DNA of 34,469 nt from CAADGL01 sp964643885. GTDB lineage: Bacteria; Planctomycetota; Phycisphaerae; UBA1845; Fen-1342. The stretch spans positions 1-34,469 of the forward strand of contig CAZXUI010000048.1 of assembly GCA_964643885.1 (NCBI GenBank), read 5' to 3'. This document shows, piece after piece, positions 16,552-25,145 of this stretch (position 1 is its first letter; each line of letters begins with the position of its first letter). Made by a program: the position numbers and the translations under genes. The notes under the pieces are model-generated. The model was not told the DNA's origin. It saw nothing but the letters and a program-made list of their open reading frames with translations, and did not search any database.

Positions 16552-16636
16552 GCCGCACGCGCGCGGCGCGGGCGGACGGCCGGTTTGCCGCGGAGCCTCG
16601 CAGCGGGTTCGATCGCAGTCGTCCTCAACGCGTCCT

Positions 16637-18592
16637 TCACTTGGCTTCTTCTCGTCCGCGCACGCGGCGCATCTCGCGCTCGAGCGCCGCGACCATTCTA
16701 GCGCGCATCGCCGGCGGCAGCGACGCGTCGCGGTCGTTGCGAAGCCGCAGCAGCAGGTCTTCTCCGCCGGCCGACAGCACCCGGGCCAGGTGCACCCAGC
16801 CCGGCCGGCCGCGGTCGAGCTGCTGGGCGAAGGCGGGGTCGCGGAATATCTCGGGCCACGCGCCGCGCCGCGGCAGGCCGTCGATGGCGAGCAGCGTCAG
16901 CGCCGCGAAGCCGCGAATCCACACCGGCTGCTCGGCCGCGTCGCGCCACAACTCCAGCGCCCGGCGGGCCTCGATCGCCCGGCGATGAGCGGCGATCTGC
17001 ATCACGCCCAACAGCGCCGCCCGATCGAACTCGCTCTGCGACGGCGAGAGCAGCGCCTCGAGCCGCGGCGTGAACGGCAGCCCGGCCAGCAGCCAGCGCT
17101 CCGCCGCCAGGTCCGACTGCCCCCAGCCCTGCCCCAGCAGGGCCAGCAACTCCGTCTCCAGTTGCCGGTCGGCCGAAAGCACGCGCCGCGCCACCCGCGG
17201 AGCGGCCGCCAGCCCGCCGCGCGGCGGCTCGCGCCGCGGGGCTCCCTCGAAGCTCTCCGCCCACGCGAGCGCGGCGGCGACATCGGCCGGCTGCACATCC
17301 AGCGGGTGATCCCGGCCGGTGAGCTGCCCGAACGTGCGCCCGGACAGCCGCGCCAGCGCCCACGTCAGCCGTTGTTGATCCAATCCCTCGCTCTCGCCCA
17401 GCGCGTGAGCCACCTGTGTCAGCGCCCGCCCGCGGGCTGAGCGGTACTGCGGCACACACTGATCGAGCGTCAGCGCCGCGGCCGCCCGCGCCAGCGGCGT
17501 GCCCGAGTGCGCGACGGAATCCAGCGCTCGCCGCGCCCCGCGAATCGCCTGCTTCACCTCTTCGAAGTCCATCCGCACTTCCGACGGCGGCTGGGCTACG
17601 GCGAACAGGGCGACGGCATATCGCTCGCCCTGCACCTGTCCGAGCCAGGTCCAGCTCGCCCAGTAACCGGCGGCGAGCCGCTCCATCACCGATCCGCCGT
17701 CGTCGCGCGACGCGATCTGCCGAAGCGAGTCGGAGTACGCGATCGTCCGGCGGCGGGCGGAATCCAGCAGCCGCTCGGCCGCGGCCGCCTGCGGGCCCGT
17801 GCTCACGGCCGCGATCCCGGCCAGGAACAGCTCGCGCTTCAGGGCGGCGTTCCACGCGGCGCAGAGCCGCTCGGCGACCGACGAGTCGCCAAGCCGCGCC
17901 AGTCCGTGCATCGCCGCGTCCCGCAGCGCCTCCTGCTTGAGGCACTCGCGCAGGGCAGGCATCCAGCGCTCATCCGCGCTGTGCGACAGCAGGTCGATCG
18001 CCGCGAGCTGACCCGCGACCCGCCAGGGCGTCATCCGCTCGTCCAGCGAAATCGTCAGGGCCGCTGCCAGCAGCGGATGCGCCTCGCTGCCGGCCTGCAC
18101 CAGCTCCCGCAGCGACGCCGCCCGCTCGCCCGCGTCTTGCGACGAGAGCAGCCGCTGAACATCACGCGCCAGGTCGCGCCGCGGCCGCGCCTCGTCGGCC
18201 GCTTCGACCACGACCGGACCCGGCTGCGTGTGCAGGTAGTAGAACGCACCGGAGAATGCCGCGATCCCCAGCGCCGCCGCGCTCATCGCCGCGATCGTCC
18301 ACGTCCGGATCGAGATCAGCCGCAGGCGGCGGCCCAGCGGCAGCCGCCGGCCGGTGGCCAGGTCATGCCAGCAGTGCGGGCAGTAGGAGGCGCCGTGCGC
18401 CACGTCGCGGTGACAGACCGGGCACTCGCGGGCGACATCGCGCGGCCCGGCGGCGATCGCCTCCGCCTCCCGCTCCGGGATCGGGACGGTGAATACCTTC
18501 TCACAGGCAGGACAGAGCTTCTGCTCGCCGGCCGTGTCATCGTCGGCCAGGAGCGTCTTGCGGCAGTGGGGACAACGGATTTTCAGGGGCAT
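16637..18592 (-). CDS. zinc-ribbon membrane protein with HEAT-like repeats
   Basis: A 651-residue protein. The N-terminus has two zinc ribbons: C7-x2-C10 with C27-x2-C30 (an MJ0042-like ribbon, IRCPHCRKTLLADD), and C57-x2-C60 with C71-x2-C74. One transmembrane helix follows at about 97-120 (TWTIAAMSAAALGIAAFSGA). The large C-terminal region (about 150-640) is Ala/Leu/Arg-rich helical repeat of HEAT type (MHGLARLGDSSVAERLCAA). The ribbons would face the cytoplasm and the repeats the periplasm. This architecture is widespread in planctomycetes with no assigned function. Start at ATG 18590-18592, which places the first ribbon at the N-terminus; 14 upstream codons are dismissed. Confidence 0.82.
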   Translation of the reverse strand: MPLKIRCPHCRKTLLADDDTAGEQKLCPACEKVFTVPIPEREAEAIAAGPRDVARECPVCHRDVAHGASYCPHCWHDLATGRRLPLGRRLRLISIRTWTIAAMSAAALGIAAFSGAFYYLHTQPGPVVVEAADEARPRRDLARDVQRLLSSQDAGERAASLRELVQAGSEAHPLLAAALTISLDERMTPWRVAGQLAAIDLLSHSADERWMPALRECLKQEALRDAAMHGLARLGDSSVAERLCAAWNAALKRELFLAGIAAVSTGPQAAAAERLLDSARRRTIAYSDSLRQIASRDDGGSVMERLAAGYWASWTWLGQVQGERYAVALFAVAQPPSEVRMDFEEVKQAIRGARRALDSVAHSGTPLARAAAALTLDQCVPQYRSARGRALTQVAHALGESEGLDQQRLTWALARLSGRTFGQLTGRDHPLDVQPADVAAALAWAESFEGAPRREPPRGGLAAAPRVARRVLSADRQLETELLALLGQGWGQSDLAAERWLLAGLPFTPRLEALLSPSQSEFDRAALLGVMQIAAHRRAIEARRALELWRDAAEQPVWIRGFAALTLLAIDGLPRRGAWPEIFRDPAFAQQLDRGRPGWVHLARVLSAGGEDLLLRLRNDRDASLPPAMRARMVAALEREMRRVRGREEAK

Positions 18593-18813
18593 GGCCGCTC
18601 CACGCCGGAGAGTCCCAGCGTGTCCTCTCCACACTGGTTTGTATGGTAACAGCGGGAGCGTTTCAAGACTCCCGCGCCCCGGGCCCGCGTTGGCCGAGCT
18701 TTGTGGAGCCGGGTAAGATCGTCTCCGGGCGCTGGGGTCTCGTCGTGGGCCGGCCGGTCCGGTCGGGGCTCGCGGGCGGCCCGATTCTTGCTGACAGACC
18801 AGGAGAGGCAGAC

Positions 18814-20001
18814 GTGCAACCGGCTCAGGACGTGCTCTACGACGTCGAGGCTCCCGATTTCTACCAGTTCTCCGCGCTGTTGACCGAGGAGGAGCGGCAG
18901 GTCCGCGACACGGTGGGCCGGTTCGTCGACGAGCGCGTGCTGCCGATAATCGGCGATTGCTTCGAGCACGAGCGGTTTCCGATGGAGCTGGTGCCGGAGA
19001 TGGCCGAGTTGGGGCTGTTCGGACCGACCTTCGAGGATTACGGCTGCGCGGGACTGAGCAACGTCGCGTATGGTCTGATCATGCAGGAGCTGGAGCGCGG
19101 CGACAGCGGGATTCGCAGCTTCGCCAGCGTGCAGAGCGGCCTGGTGATGTTCCCGATTCATCGCTACGGCTCGGACGAGCAGAAGCAGCGCTGGCTGCCG
19201 GCCATGGCCCGGGCGGAGAAGATCGGCTGTTTCGGCCTGACCGAGCCCGACGGCGGCTCCGACCCCGGCGCGATGAAGACGCACGCCAGGCGGCAGGGGG
19301 GCGACTGGGTCATCAACGGCTCGAAGATGTGGATCACCAACGGCACGCTGGCCGACGTGGCCGTCGTCTGGGTGCGCACGGAAGAGGGCGTGCGCGGCTT
19401 TCTGGTTGAGAAGGGGATGAAGGGCTATTCGGCCGAGAACATCCCTCACAAGATGAGCCTGCGGGCGTCGATCACGTCGACGCTCTTCTTCGACGACGTG
19501 CGCGTGCCGGAGAGCAACCGGCTGCCGCTGGCCGAGGGGCTCGGCGCGCCGCTGAGCTGTCTGACGCAGGCCCGCTACGGCATTGCGTGGGGCGCGGTCG
19601 GGGCGGCGCAGGCGTGCTACCGCGAGGCGCTTCAGTTCGCCCGCCAGCGCGTGCTCTTCGGCGGCCCGCTGATTCATAAGCAGATCATTCAGACGCGCCT
19701 GGCCGAAATGCTGCGGCGGATTACGACCGGGCAGCTTCTGGCCTGGCAGCTCGGCAAGCTCAAGGACGAGGACCGCATGCACCACAGCCACGTCTCGCTG
19801 GCCAAGTGGAACAACGTGCGGCTCGGGCTCGATATCGCTCGCGAGGCTCGCGACATGCTCGGGGCGGGCGGAATCAGCGTTGAATGCTGCCCGGTGCGGC
19901 ATATGCTCAACCTGGAGAGCGTGATCACCTACGAGGGGACCGAGACGATTCATCAGCTCATCGTCGGCCGCGAGATCGCCGGCGGCGTGGCGGCGTTCTG
20001 A
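18814..20001 (+). CDS. acyl-CoA dehydrogenase, glutaryl-CoA-dehydrogenase-like
   Basis: An FAD flavoenzyme of 395 residues that oxidises acyl-CoA to enoyl-CoA. Domain order is as expected: N-terminal helices (LLTEEERQVRDTVGRFVDER), middle beta domain (GCFGLTEPDGGSDPGAMKT, NGSKMWITNG), and C-terminal helices. The general base is Glu374 in TYEGTETIHQ, at the position used by glutaryl-CoA and short-chain enzymes. MSLRASITS and GFLVEKGMKG closely resemble glutaryl-CoA dehydrogenases, so decarboxylating oxidation of glutaryl-CoA is the best guess; substrate is not proven. Start: the GTG at 18814 has AGGAG 8 bases upstream; the frame continues to 18643 without similarity. It stands alone, converging on the hydrolase gene. 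Confidence 0.92.
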   Translation: MQPAQDVLYDVEAPDFYQFSALLTEEERQVRDTVGRFVDERVLPIIGDCFEHERFPMELVPEMAELGLFGPTFEDYGCAGLSNVAYGLIMQELERGDSGIRSFASVQSGLVMFPIHRYGSDEQKQRWLPAMARAEKIGCFGLTEPDGGSDPGAMKTHARRQGGDWVINGSKMWITNGTLADVAVVWVRTEEGVRGFLVEKGMKGYSAENIPHKMSLRASITSTLFFDDVRVPESNRLPLAEGLGAPLSCLTQARYGIAWGAVGAAQACYREALQFARQRVLFGGPLIHKQIIQTRLAEMLRRITTGQLLAWQLGKLKDEDRMHHSHVSLAKWNNVRLGLDIAREARDMLGAGGISVECCPVRHMLNLESVITYEGTETIHQLIVGREIAGGVAAF

Positions 20002-20018
20002 TCTCCGCTTCCTGACGC

Positions 20019-20090
20019 GCGGCTCTGTGCAGACCGACCGTCGCGGCGCTGTGCAGACAGACCGTTGCGGATCCGTGCAGACAAACGGGA
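20019..20090. repeat. three tandem 24-bp repeats
   Basis: Units at 20019-20042, 20043-20066 and 20067-20090, each of the form GCGG...GTGCAGAC..ACCG. In one frame they would encode an 8-residue repeat VQTDRRGA, but no credible gene spans them. They lie in the 247-base convergent gap after the acyl-CoA dehydrogenase; the rest of the gap shows nothing else. Confidence 0.8.
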
Positions 20091-20248
20091 GCTGCTCTGT
20101 CCCGCCCGTCGCCTGGACCCTCGTGGGCGCCGCTGCTCTGCGAGCCGTGCAATCCGGCCGCGCGTTCGTTCGCGATCACCCGGCACCGCCCAAACCCGCC
20201 CCGCATCGAGCCGGTTCACGCACCCTGGGCCGAACCGCTTACAACCCG

Positions 20249-21406
20249 CTACTTCCGCGAGAACTCCGCCGCACTGCCGCTGAGCCGTTCGATTCCATCG
20301 GACGCCAGATAGGCCTTCGCCGCGGCATCGCCCCGCAAATGCGCATCCCAGAACGCCAGCGTCGCCGCCGCGACGACGTCCGTGATCACGCCGATGTCCG
20401 TCGTCGGCCGCTCGCGCAGCAGGCGGGTGACTTGCTTGCCGGAGTAGGACCCATGCGTGGCGCCTTCGATGTACACCAGATACTTGCCCCCCGCCGGCGC
20501 CCGGTGAAACGGCTCGCAACGCGACTGCGGCGTCTCGTCGCTGATCGGCGAGCGGTCGAGCGAGCCGGAGAAGACCATCATCGGTCCGCGAACCTCGCTC
20601 CACGACTCGCTGTTGAGTGCTCGATGTGTCGTCCCCTGGCCCGAAATCACGATCGCCGCCTTGATCCGCTCCTCGCGAAAGCTGCGCGCACGCCCCAGCC
20701 CGCCGAATCGCCGGCCGCCCATCTTCACGCCATACGCCATCTGCGTCGTGAAGGCGCCGGCCGAGTGCCCGGCCAGACCGATGCGATCGCGATCGATGCG
20801 GCCGGCGCTATCCGGCGCCCGCAACGCGCTCAGACGCTGCTCGATCGCGTCCAGCGAATCGAGGATCAGGACGACGTCGGCGTGGCGGTCGAGAGCGTCT
20901 ACGTTGCGGCGGATCCGGTCGCGATCGGTCCGCAGCCACGAAAGGTCTTCGCCCTGCCGGCGGCGCAGGCGCAGTGAATCCGAGTGGGTCGGGTGAATGA
21001 CGACGTAGCCGTGGCTGGCCCAGTGCCGGCTCAGCTCCGCAAACGCCTGACTGTCGCCGCCCGCGCCGTGAGAAAAGATCACCAGCGGCCAGCGGGCGGA
21101 CGGATCGTCGCCCTGTGGCGCGCGAATCAGCAGCGAAAGATCCTTCTTGCGCTTCGCGTCGTGCAGCACGAATTCGTCGACCTGCTCGACGCGGTACGGA
21201 CCGGCCTCGAGCTTGTAGCCCGCCGTGCGGTCCGGGCGCTGCGTCCGGCCTGAGTGTGCACGCGCCGCGGCCGCATTCGTCGCGGCCGGCGCGGATGAGG
21301 TGGGGCCGCTCTCAGCGTTCTGACCTCGGGCCGCGGGCCATTCGCCGGCGAGCAGAGTCGCCGAGAGAACAATCGCGGCCAGCCGGTTGATCTCCAAGCG
21401 TCGCAT
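20249..21406 (-). CDS. exported alpha/beta-hydrolase (PAF-acetylhydrolase/dienelactone-hydrolase type)
   Basis: A 385-residue product with an N-terminal signal peptide (MRRLEINRLAAIVLSATLLA, cleavage near ARG-QN) and then an alanine-rich linker to about residue 65. The hydrolase core shows the oxyanion turn FSHGAGG (111-117), the nucleophile elbow GHSAGAF with Ser215, and a C-terminal histidine in IEGATHGSY. Large esterase or lipase-like hydrolases exported by planctomycetes often look like this; substrate unknown. Start at ATG 21404-21406, with GAGGGA about 7 bases upstream; the longer frame lacks a signal peptide. The gene is followed by the tandem-repeat gap. Confidence 0.83.
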   Translation of the reverse strand: MRRLEINRLAAIVLSATLLAGEWPAARGQNAESGPTSSAPAATNAAAARAHSGRTQRPDRTAGYKLEAGPYRVEQVDEFVLHDAKRKKDLSLLIRAPQGDDPSARWPLVIFSHGAGGDSQAFAELSRHWASHGYVVIHPTHSDSLRLRRRQGEDLSWLRTDRDRIRRNVDALDRHADVVLILDSLDAIEQRLSALRAPDSAGRIDRDRIGLAGHSAGAFTTQMAYGVKMGGRRFGGLGRARSFREERIKAAIVISGQGTTHRALNSESWSEVRGPMMVFSGSLDRSPISDETPQSRCEPFHRAPAGGKYLVYIEGATHGSYSGKQVTRLLRERPTTDIGVITDVVAAATLAFWDAHLRGDAAAKAYLASDGIERLSGSAAEFSRK

Positions 21407-21549
21407 GCAGTCGTCCCTCGTTGCGCCGTCGTGGAATCCGAGCGCGTCCCCGCTCCAATGCATTCGGCTCAACGAGCGGAGTCTTGCCGGATTGCGGCAA
21501 ACCTGCGGGAGACCGTTCCTGACCGGCTCGTCTCATAACCGCCCGGGGG

Positions 21550-22293
21550 CTACGGATCGCTCCGTGAGCCGGCCGACGCCAGCTTCTCGTGCATTCTCCG
21601 CGCCCGCATGTTCAGAAACTCGACACCCAGCGAGAACGCCATCGCGAAGTAGATGTACCCGCGCGGAATATGATGATGCAGCCCGTCCGCCACCAGCATC
21701 ACGCCGATCAGAATCAGAAACGCCAGCGCCAGCATCTTCAGCGTCGGATGCCTCTCGATGAAGCTCGAGATCGGCCCCGCGCACCACATCATCACCAGCA
21801 CCGCCACGATGACCGCCGCGATCATGATCTCGATCTGCCGGGCCATTCCCACAGCCGTGATGACCGAATCCAGCGAAAATACCAGGTCGATCAGCACGAT
21901 CTGAAAGACCGCCGTCGAGAACGAGCCGGCCAGCTTCTGGGGCCCGTGCGTGACCTCCGGCTCCTCCAGCTTGTGATGAATCTCGTAGGTCGCCTTCGCC
22001 ACCAGGAACAACCCGCCCGCCAGCAGGATCAGGTCCTTGCCGGAGAACCCGTGCCCGAAAACCGAGAACAGCTCCCTCGTCAGCCCCATGATCCACGTGA
22101 TCGCCAGCAGCAGCAGCACTCGCATGCCCATCGCCGCCAGCAGGCCGATCTGCCGCGTCCGCCCGCGGATCGCCGGGTCCAGCCGCCCGGTGATGATCGC
22201 GATGAAGACGATGTTGTCGATCCCGAGCACGATCTCGAGCGCGGTGAGCGTCAGAAACGCAACCAGCGCATCGAACGTCAGCAGTTCCGCCAC
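21550..22293 (-). CDS. TerC-family integral membrane protein
   Basis: A 247-residue protein with about seven helices and the two TerC signatures with acidic residues in the membrane: LTALEIVLGIDNIVFIAI near the N-terminus and LIDLVFSLDSVITAVGMA mid-protein. TerC relatives are linked to tellurite resistance and, in other bacteria, to manganese export coupled to protein secretion. Start at GTG 22291-22293, 8 bases after GAAGGGG; an upstream ATG at 22332 is possible but adds 13 polar residues without similarity. It diverges from feoAB across a 297-base gap whose right half holds the feo promoter; the left half shows no feature. Confidence 0.9.
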   Translation of the reverse strand: MAELLTFDALVAFLTLTALEIVLGIDNIVFIAIITGRLDPAIRGRTRQIGLLAAMGMRVLLLLAITWIMGLTRELFSVFGHGFSGKDLILLAGGLFLVAKATYEIHHKLEEPEVTHGPQKLAGSFSTAVFQIVLIDLVFSLDSVITAVGMARQIEIMIAAVIVAVLVMMWCAGPISSFIERHPTLKMLALAFLILIGVMLVADGLHHHIPRGYIYFAMAFSLGVEFLNMRARRMHEKLASAGSRSDP

Positions 22294-22484
22294 GTGGCAT
22301 TCCCCTTCCCATTCGCCCGGTCCGCCAGCCACTCGCGACGAGCATTCGGCCCGGGGCGCGAGAGATTAGCCTGCCGCCGGCCGGCCGGTAAACCGCGGCC
22401 GATAATCCGAACCGGGCGGCCGGCCGACAGGTACCCGCCTGCGGTTCATTCGGGCCGATTCCGCGAAATCGTTGGTCAGGGGAG

Positions 22485-22513
22485 TTGACGACGGGGGCGC
22501 CATGTGTCATACT
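22485..22513 (+). promoter_or_regulatory. sigma-70-like promoter of feoA-feoB
   Basis: TTGACG (22485-22490), a 17-base spacer, then CATACT (22508-22513). Matches to consensus are 5/6 and 4/6. Transcription would start near 22520, leaving a leader of about 70 bases before feoA. The -10 box lies inside the inverted repeat at 22509-22534. Confidence 0.6.
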
Positions 22514-22534
22514 TCAAATGGATGTTTGAAGCAT
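22509..22534. promoter_or_regulatory. candidate operator of the feo operon
   Basis: ATACTTCAAA-TGGATG-TTTGAAGCAT is an inverted repeat with 10-base arms, one mismatch, overlapping the -10 box and start site of the feo promoter. That position would let a repressor block transcription. Feo operons are commonly iron-repressed by Fur or DtxR-type regulators, but I cannot say which would bind this sequence. Confidence 0.58.
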
Positions 22535-22590
22535 AAATCACGCGTTCGATACATCGTCGCCCGCGTCCCGCTCCCGGGAGCACGCCTGAA

Positions 22591-22815
22591 ATGTCGCTCG
22601 CCAACGTGAAGATCAACTCGACCGTACGTGTCCGCGGTTTGCGGGGCGATAGCCCGCTGGCCTTCCGCCTCATGGAGATGGGGCTGATCGAAGGCGCGAC
22701 GATCACCGTCCTCGGCCGCGCTCCGCTGGGCGATCCGCTGCACCTGCGACTCGGCGACTACGAGCTCTCGCTCCGCGCGGAGGAGGCCGGGCTGGTCGAC
22801 GTAGACGCCGCCTGA
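22591..22815 (+). CDS. feoA: FeoA ferrous iron transport accessory protein
   Basis: A 74-residue SH3-like protein that partners FeoB in ferrous iron uptake. The typical pattern is present: VRVRGLRGDSPLAFRLMEMG (the conserved RLxxMG), LIEGATITVLGRAPLGDPL and YELSLRAEEA. It precedes feoB by 16 bases on the same strand. It is the first gene of the operon behind the promoter at 22485-22513. Confidence 0.94.
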   Translation: MSLANVKINSTVRVRGLRGDSPLAFRLMEMGLIEGATITVLGRAPLGDPLHLRLGDYELSLRAEEAGLVDVDAA

Positions 22816-22831
22816 TCGCCCGTAACTTCTG

Positions 22832-24976
22832 GTGCCATCTAGCGTTACAACGCCGCAGCAAACGCTCGTCGTCGGCCTGATCGGCAACCCCAACACGGGC
22901 AAGACGTCCCTCTTCAATGCGCTCACCGGCTTCCACCGCCACATCGCCAACTACCCCGGCGTGACCGTCGAAATCGCTCACGGCCCCATCCGCGGAGCGC
23001 CCGGACCCGCTACGCTCGTCGACCTTCCCGGCACGTACAGCCTGGCCGCCATTTCGCCCGACGAGCTGCTGGTCGTTGACTTCGCCGCCGGCCGCGTCGC
23101 GGACGCCCCCGCGCCGGACGTGCTCGTGGTCGTGCTCGACGCCGCCAACCTGCCGCGCAATTGCTACCTGCTCAGCCAGGTGCTGGAACTCGGCAAGCCG
23201 ACCGTCGTCGCGCTGAACATGATGGACATCGCCGAGCAGCGCGGCCTGCGCATCCGCCTGGAGCTGCTTGAGCAGCGCCTGGGTATTCCGATCGTGCCCG
23301 TTGTGGCGACGCGCGAGGCCACCGTCCGACCGCTCGTCGAGGCGATCTTCCGGCGTGCCGCCGTGGCGCGGGCGGACGCCCTCGTCCGCCTTCCGGAAGC
23401 GTTGGCCCGCGCGTGTGACGAGATCATCGCGCGGGCCGGCGACGAGCTCTCGCGCACCGATGCGCTCCGACTGCTGGCCCATCGAGACGGACAATCCTCG
23501 GCCGGCAGTGGGGTGGACGTTCTCCAGACTGCCCAGCATGTCCGCGCCGCGCTCAAGTCGTCCGGCATCGATCCCGCGGCGGCCGAAGTCCGCGCCCGCT
23601 ATGCTTGGATCCAGGGCCTGCTCGAAGGCGTGATCGAGCGGCCGTTGCGGCCGGTGGTTACGTGGACCGACCGGATCGACCGCATTCTGACCCACCGCGT
23701 CGGCGGCGCGGCGGTCCTGCTCGTCGTGCTCTCCGTCGTCTTCATCGCCATCTTCCAATGGGCCACACCGCTGATGGATGCGATCGACGCGGCCATCGGC
23801 TGGATCGGATCGCGCGTCGGGCCGCTCTTTCCGGAGGGCGTGGCCAGAAGCTTGGTCGTGGACGGCGTGATCGCGGGCGTGGGTGGCGTGCTCGTCTTCT
23901 TGCCGCAGATCATGATCCTCTTCGCCTTTATCGCGGTGCTCGAGGACTGCGGCTATATGTCGCGGGCGGCCTACATGATGGACCGCATCATGCGTGCCGC
24001 GGGGCTGAGCGGGCGGGCGTTCATACCGCTCATGTCCTCCTTCGCCTGCGCCGTGCCGGCCATCATGGGCACGCGGGCGATCGCCGACTGGCGCGAGCGC
24101 TTCACGACCATCATGATCGCCCCGTTCATGAGCTGCTCGGCACGCCTGCCGGTCTACGTCCTGCTGATCGCGGCCTTCGTGCCGACTGATACGGCCCTCG
24201 GTCCCTGGCTACAGCCGCTGGTCATGCTCTGCATGTACCTGGTCGGCGTGGTCGTCGCCATCCCCGTGGCCTGGTTGATGCGCAAGACGGTCTTCGCCGG
24301 CGGCGGTGGGGGATTCGTGCTCGAGCTTCCGAGCTACAAGTGGCCGAGGCTGCGGGCCATCTGGCAGCGGATGTCCTTCGCCGCCCGCGGATTCCTGGTC
24401 CGCGCCGGCACGATCATCCTGCTGGTCAACGTGATCGTCTGGGCCCTCGCCTACTTCCCCAGGGCCGAGCAGACGCGGGCCGAGGTGCTCCAGGCCGCCG
24501 CGGTTCAGGACTGGGATGAACCGCGGATCGAGTCCGAGCTCGCTGGGGCCTACCTGCGCGAAAGCTATCTCGGGCGAATGGGCCATGCGATCGAGCCGGC
24601 CATCGAACCGATCGGATGGGACTGGCGCATCGGCGTGGCCGTGATCGCCTCGTTCCCCGCCCGCGAAGTGATCATCGCGACACTCGGCACGATCTACAAC
24701 CTCGGCGGCGAGCAGGACGAGACCTCCGAACCGCTCCGCCACGCGATCCACGAGGCCCGCTGGCCCGAGAGCGGCCGGCCCGTCTTAACACTTCCCGTCG
24801 CGCTTTCGATCATGGTCTTCTTCGCGCTGTGCGCGCAGTGTGCCAGCACGCTCGTCGTGATCGGCCGCGAGATGCGCTCCTGGCTCTGGCCCGTGGTCTC
24901 TTTCGTGGGGATGACCACCGTCGCCTATCTCGGGGCGCTGCTGACGGCCTCGCTCGCCCGGGCGGCCGGTCTGTAG
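22832..24976 (+). CDS. feoB: FeoB ferrous iron transporter
   Basis: The 714-residue GTPase-linked inner-membrane iron(II) transporter. The cytosolic G domain shows G1 GNPNTGKT (18-25), the G2 threonine Thr45, G3 DLPG (64-67) and G4 NMMD (129-132), followed by the helical regulatory domain. The membrane part has two gate domains (IMILFAFIAVLEDCGYMSRA with its conserved Cys; FACAVPAIMGTRAI; SCSARLPVYVLLIAA) and the C-terminal gate with FPAREVIIATLGTIYN. Length is normal for the family. Start at GTG 22832, 16 bases after feoA. No feoC is seen downstream. Confidence 0.96.
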   Translation: MPSSVTTPQQTLVVGLIGNPNTGKTSLFNALTGFHRHIANYPGVTVEIAHGPIRGAPGPATLVDLPGTYSLAAISPDELLVVDFAAGRVADAPAPDVLVVVLDAANLPRNCYLLSQVLELGKPTVVALNMMDIAEQRGLRIRLELLEQRLGIPIVPVVATREATVRPLVEAIFRRAAVARADALVRLPEALARACDEIIARAGDELSRTDALRLLAHRDGQSSAGSGVDVLQTAQHVRAALKSSGIDPAAAEVRARYAWIQGLLEGVIERPLRPVVTWTDRIDRILTHRVGGAAVLLVVLSVVFIAIFQWATPLMDAIDAAIGWIGSRVGPLFPEGVARSLVVDGVIAGVGGVLVFLPQIMILFAFIAVLEDCGYMSRAAYMMDRIMRAAGLSGRAFIPLMSSFACAVPAIMGTRAIADWRERFTTIMIAPFMSCSARLPVYVLLIAAFVPTDTALGPWLQPLVMLCMYLVGVVVAIPVAWLMRKTVFAGGGGGFVLELPSYKWPRLRAIWQRMSFAARGFLVRAGTIILLVNVIVWALAYFPRAEQTRAEVLQAAAVQDWDEPRIESELAGAYLRESYLGRMGHAIEPAIEPIGWDWRIGVAVIASFPAREVIIATLGTIYNLGGEQDETSEPLRHAIHEARWPESGRPVLTLPVALSIMVFFALCAQCASTLVVIGREMRSWLWPVVSFVGMTTVAYLGALLTASLARAAGL

Positions 24977-25145
24977 CTCCGCCGCTCCGTCGGCTCGCCG
25001 GCGACCCGCTCCGGCCGCTTCGTCGGTGCCGGTCCTTCGCCCCGCCAACTCGCGAAATGTGCCGCGGCGGCTATGATAGCGCCGCGTGGCGGCCGCTCGT
25101 CGGTGCGTACCGCTTCACGAAATCGATCCCGCATGGGAAGCCGCG

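Noticed and set aside
20027..20977. Plus-strand frame including the 24-bp repeats (VQTDRRGA repeats)
   Set aside because: It continues antisense through the hydrolase gene with no domain and no ribosome-binding site; the peptide repeat only mirrors the DNA repeat.
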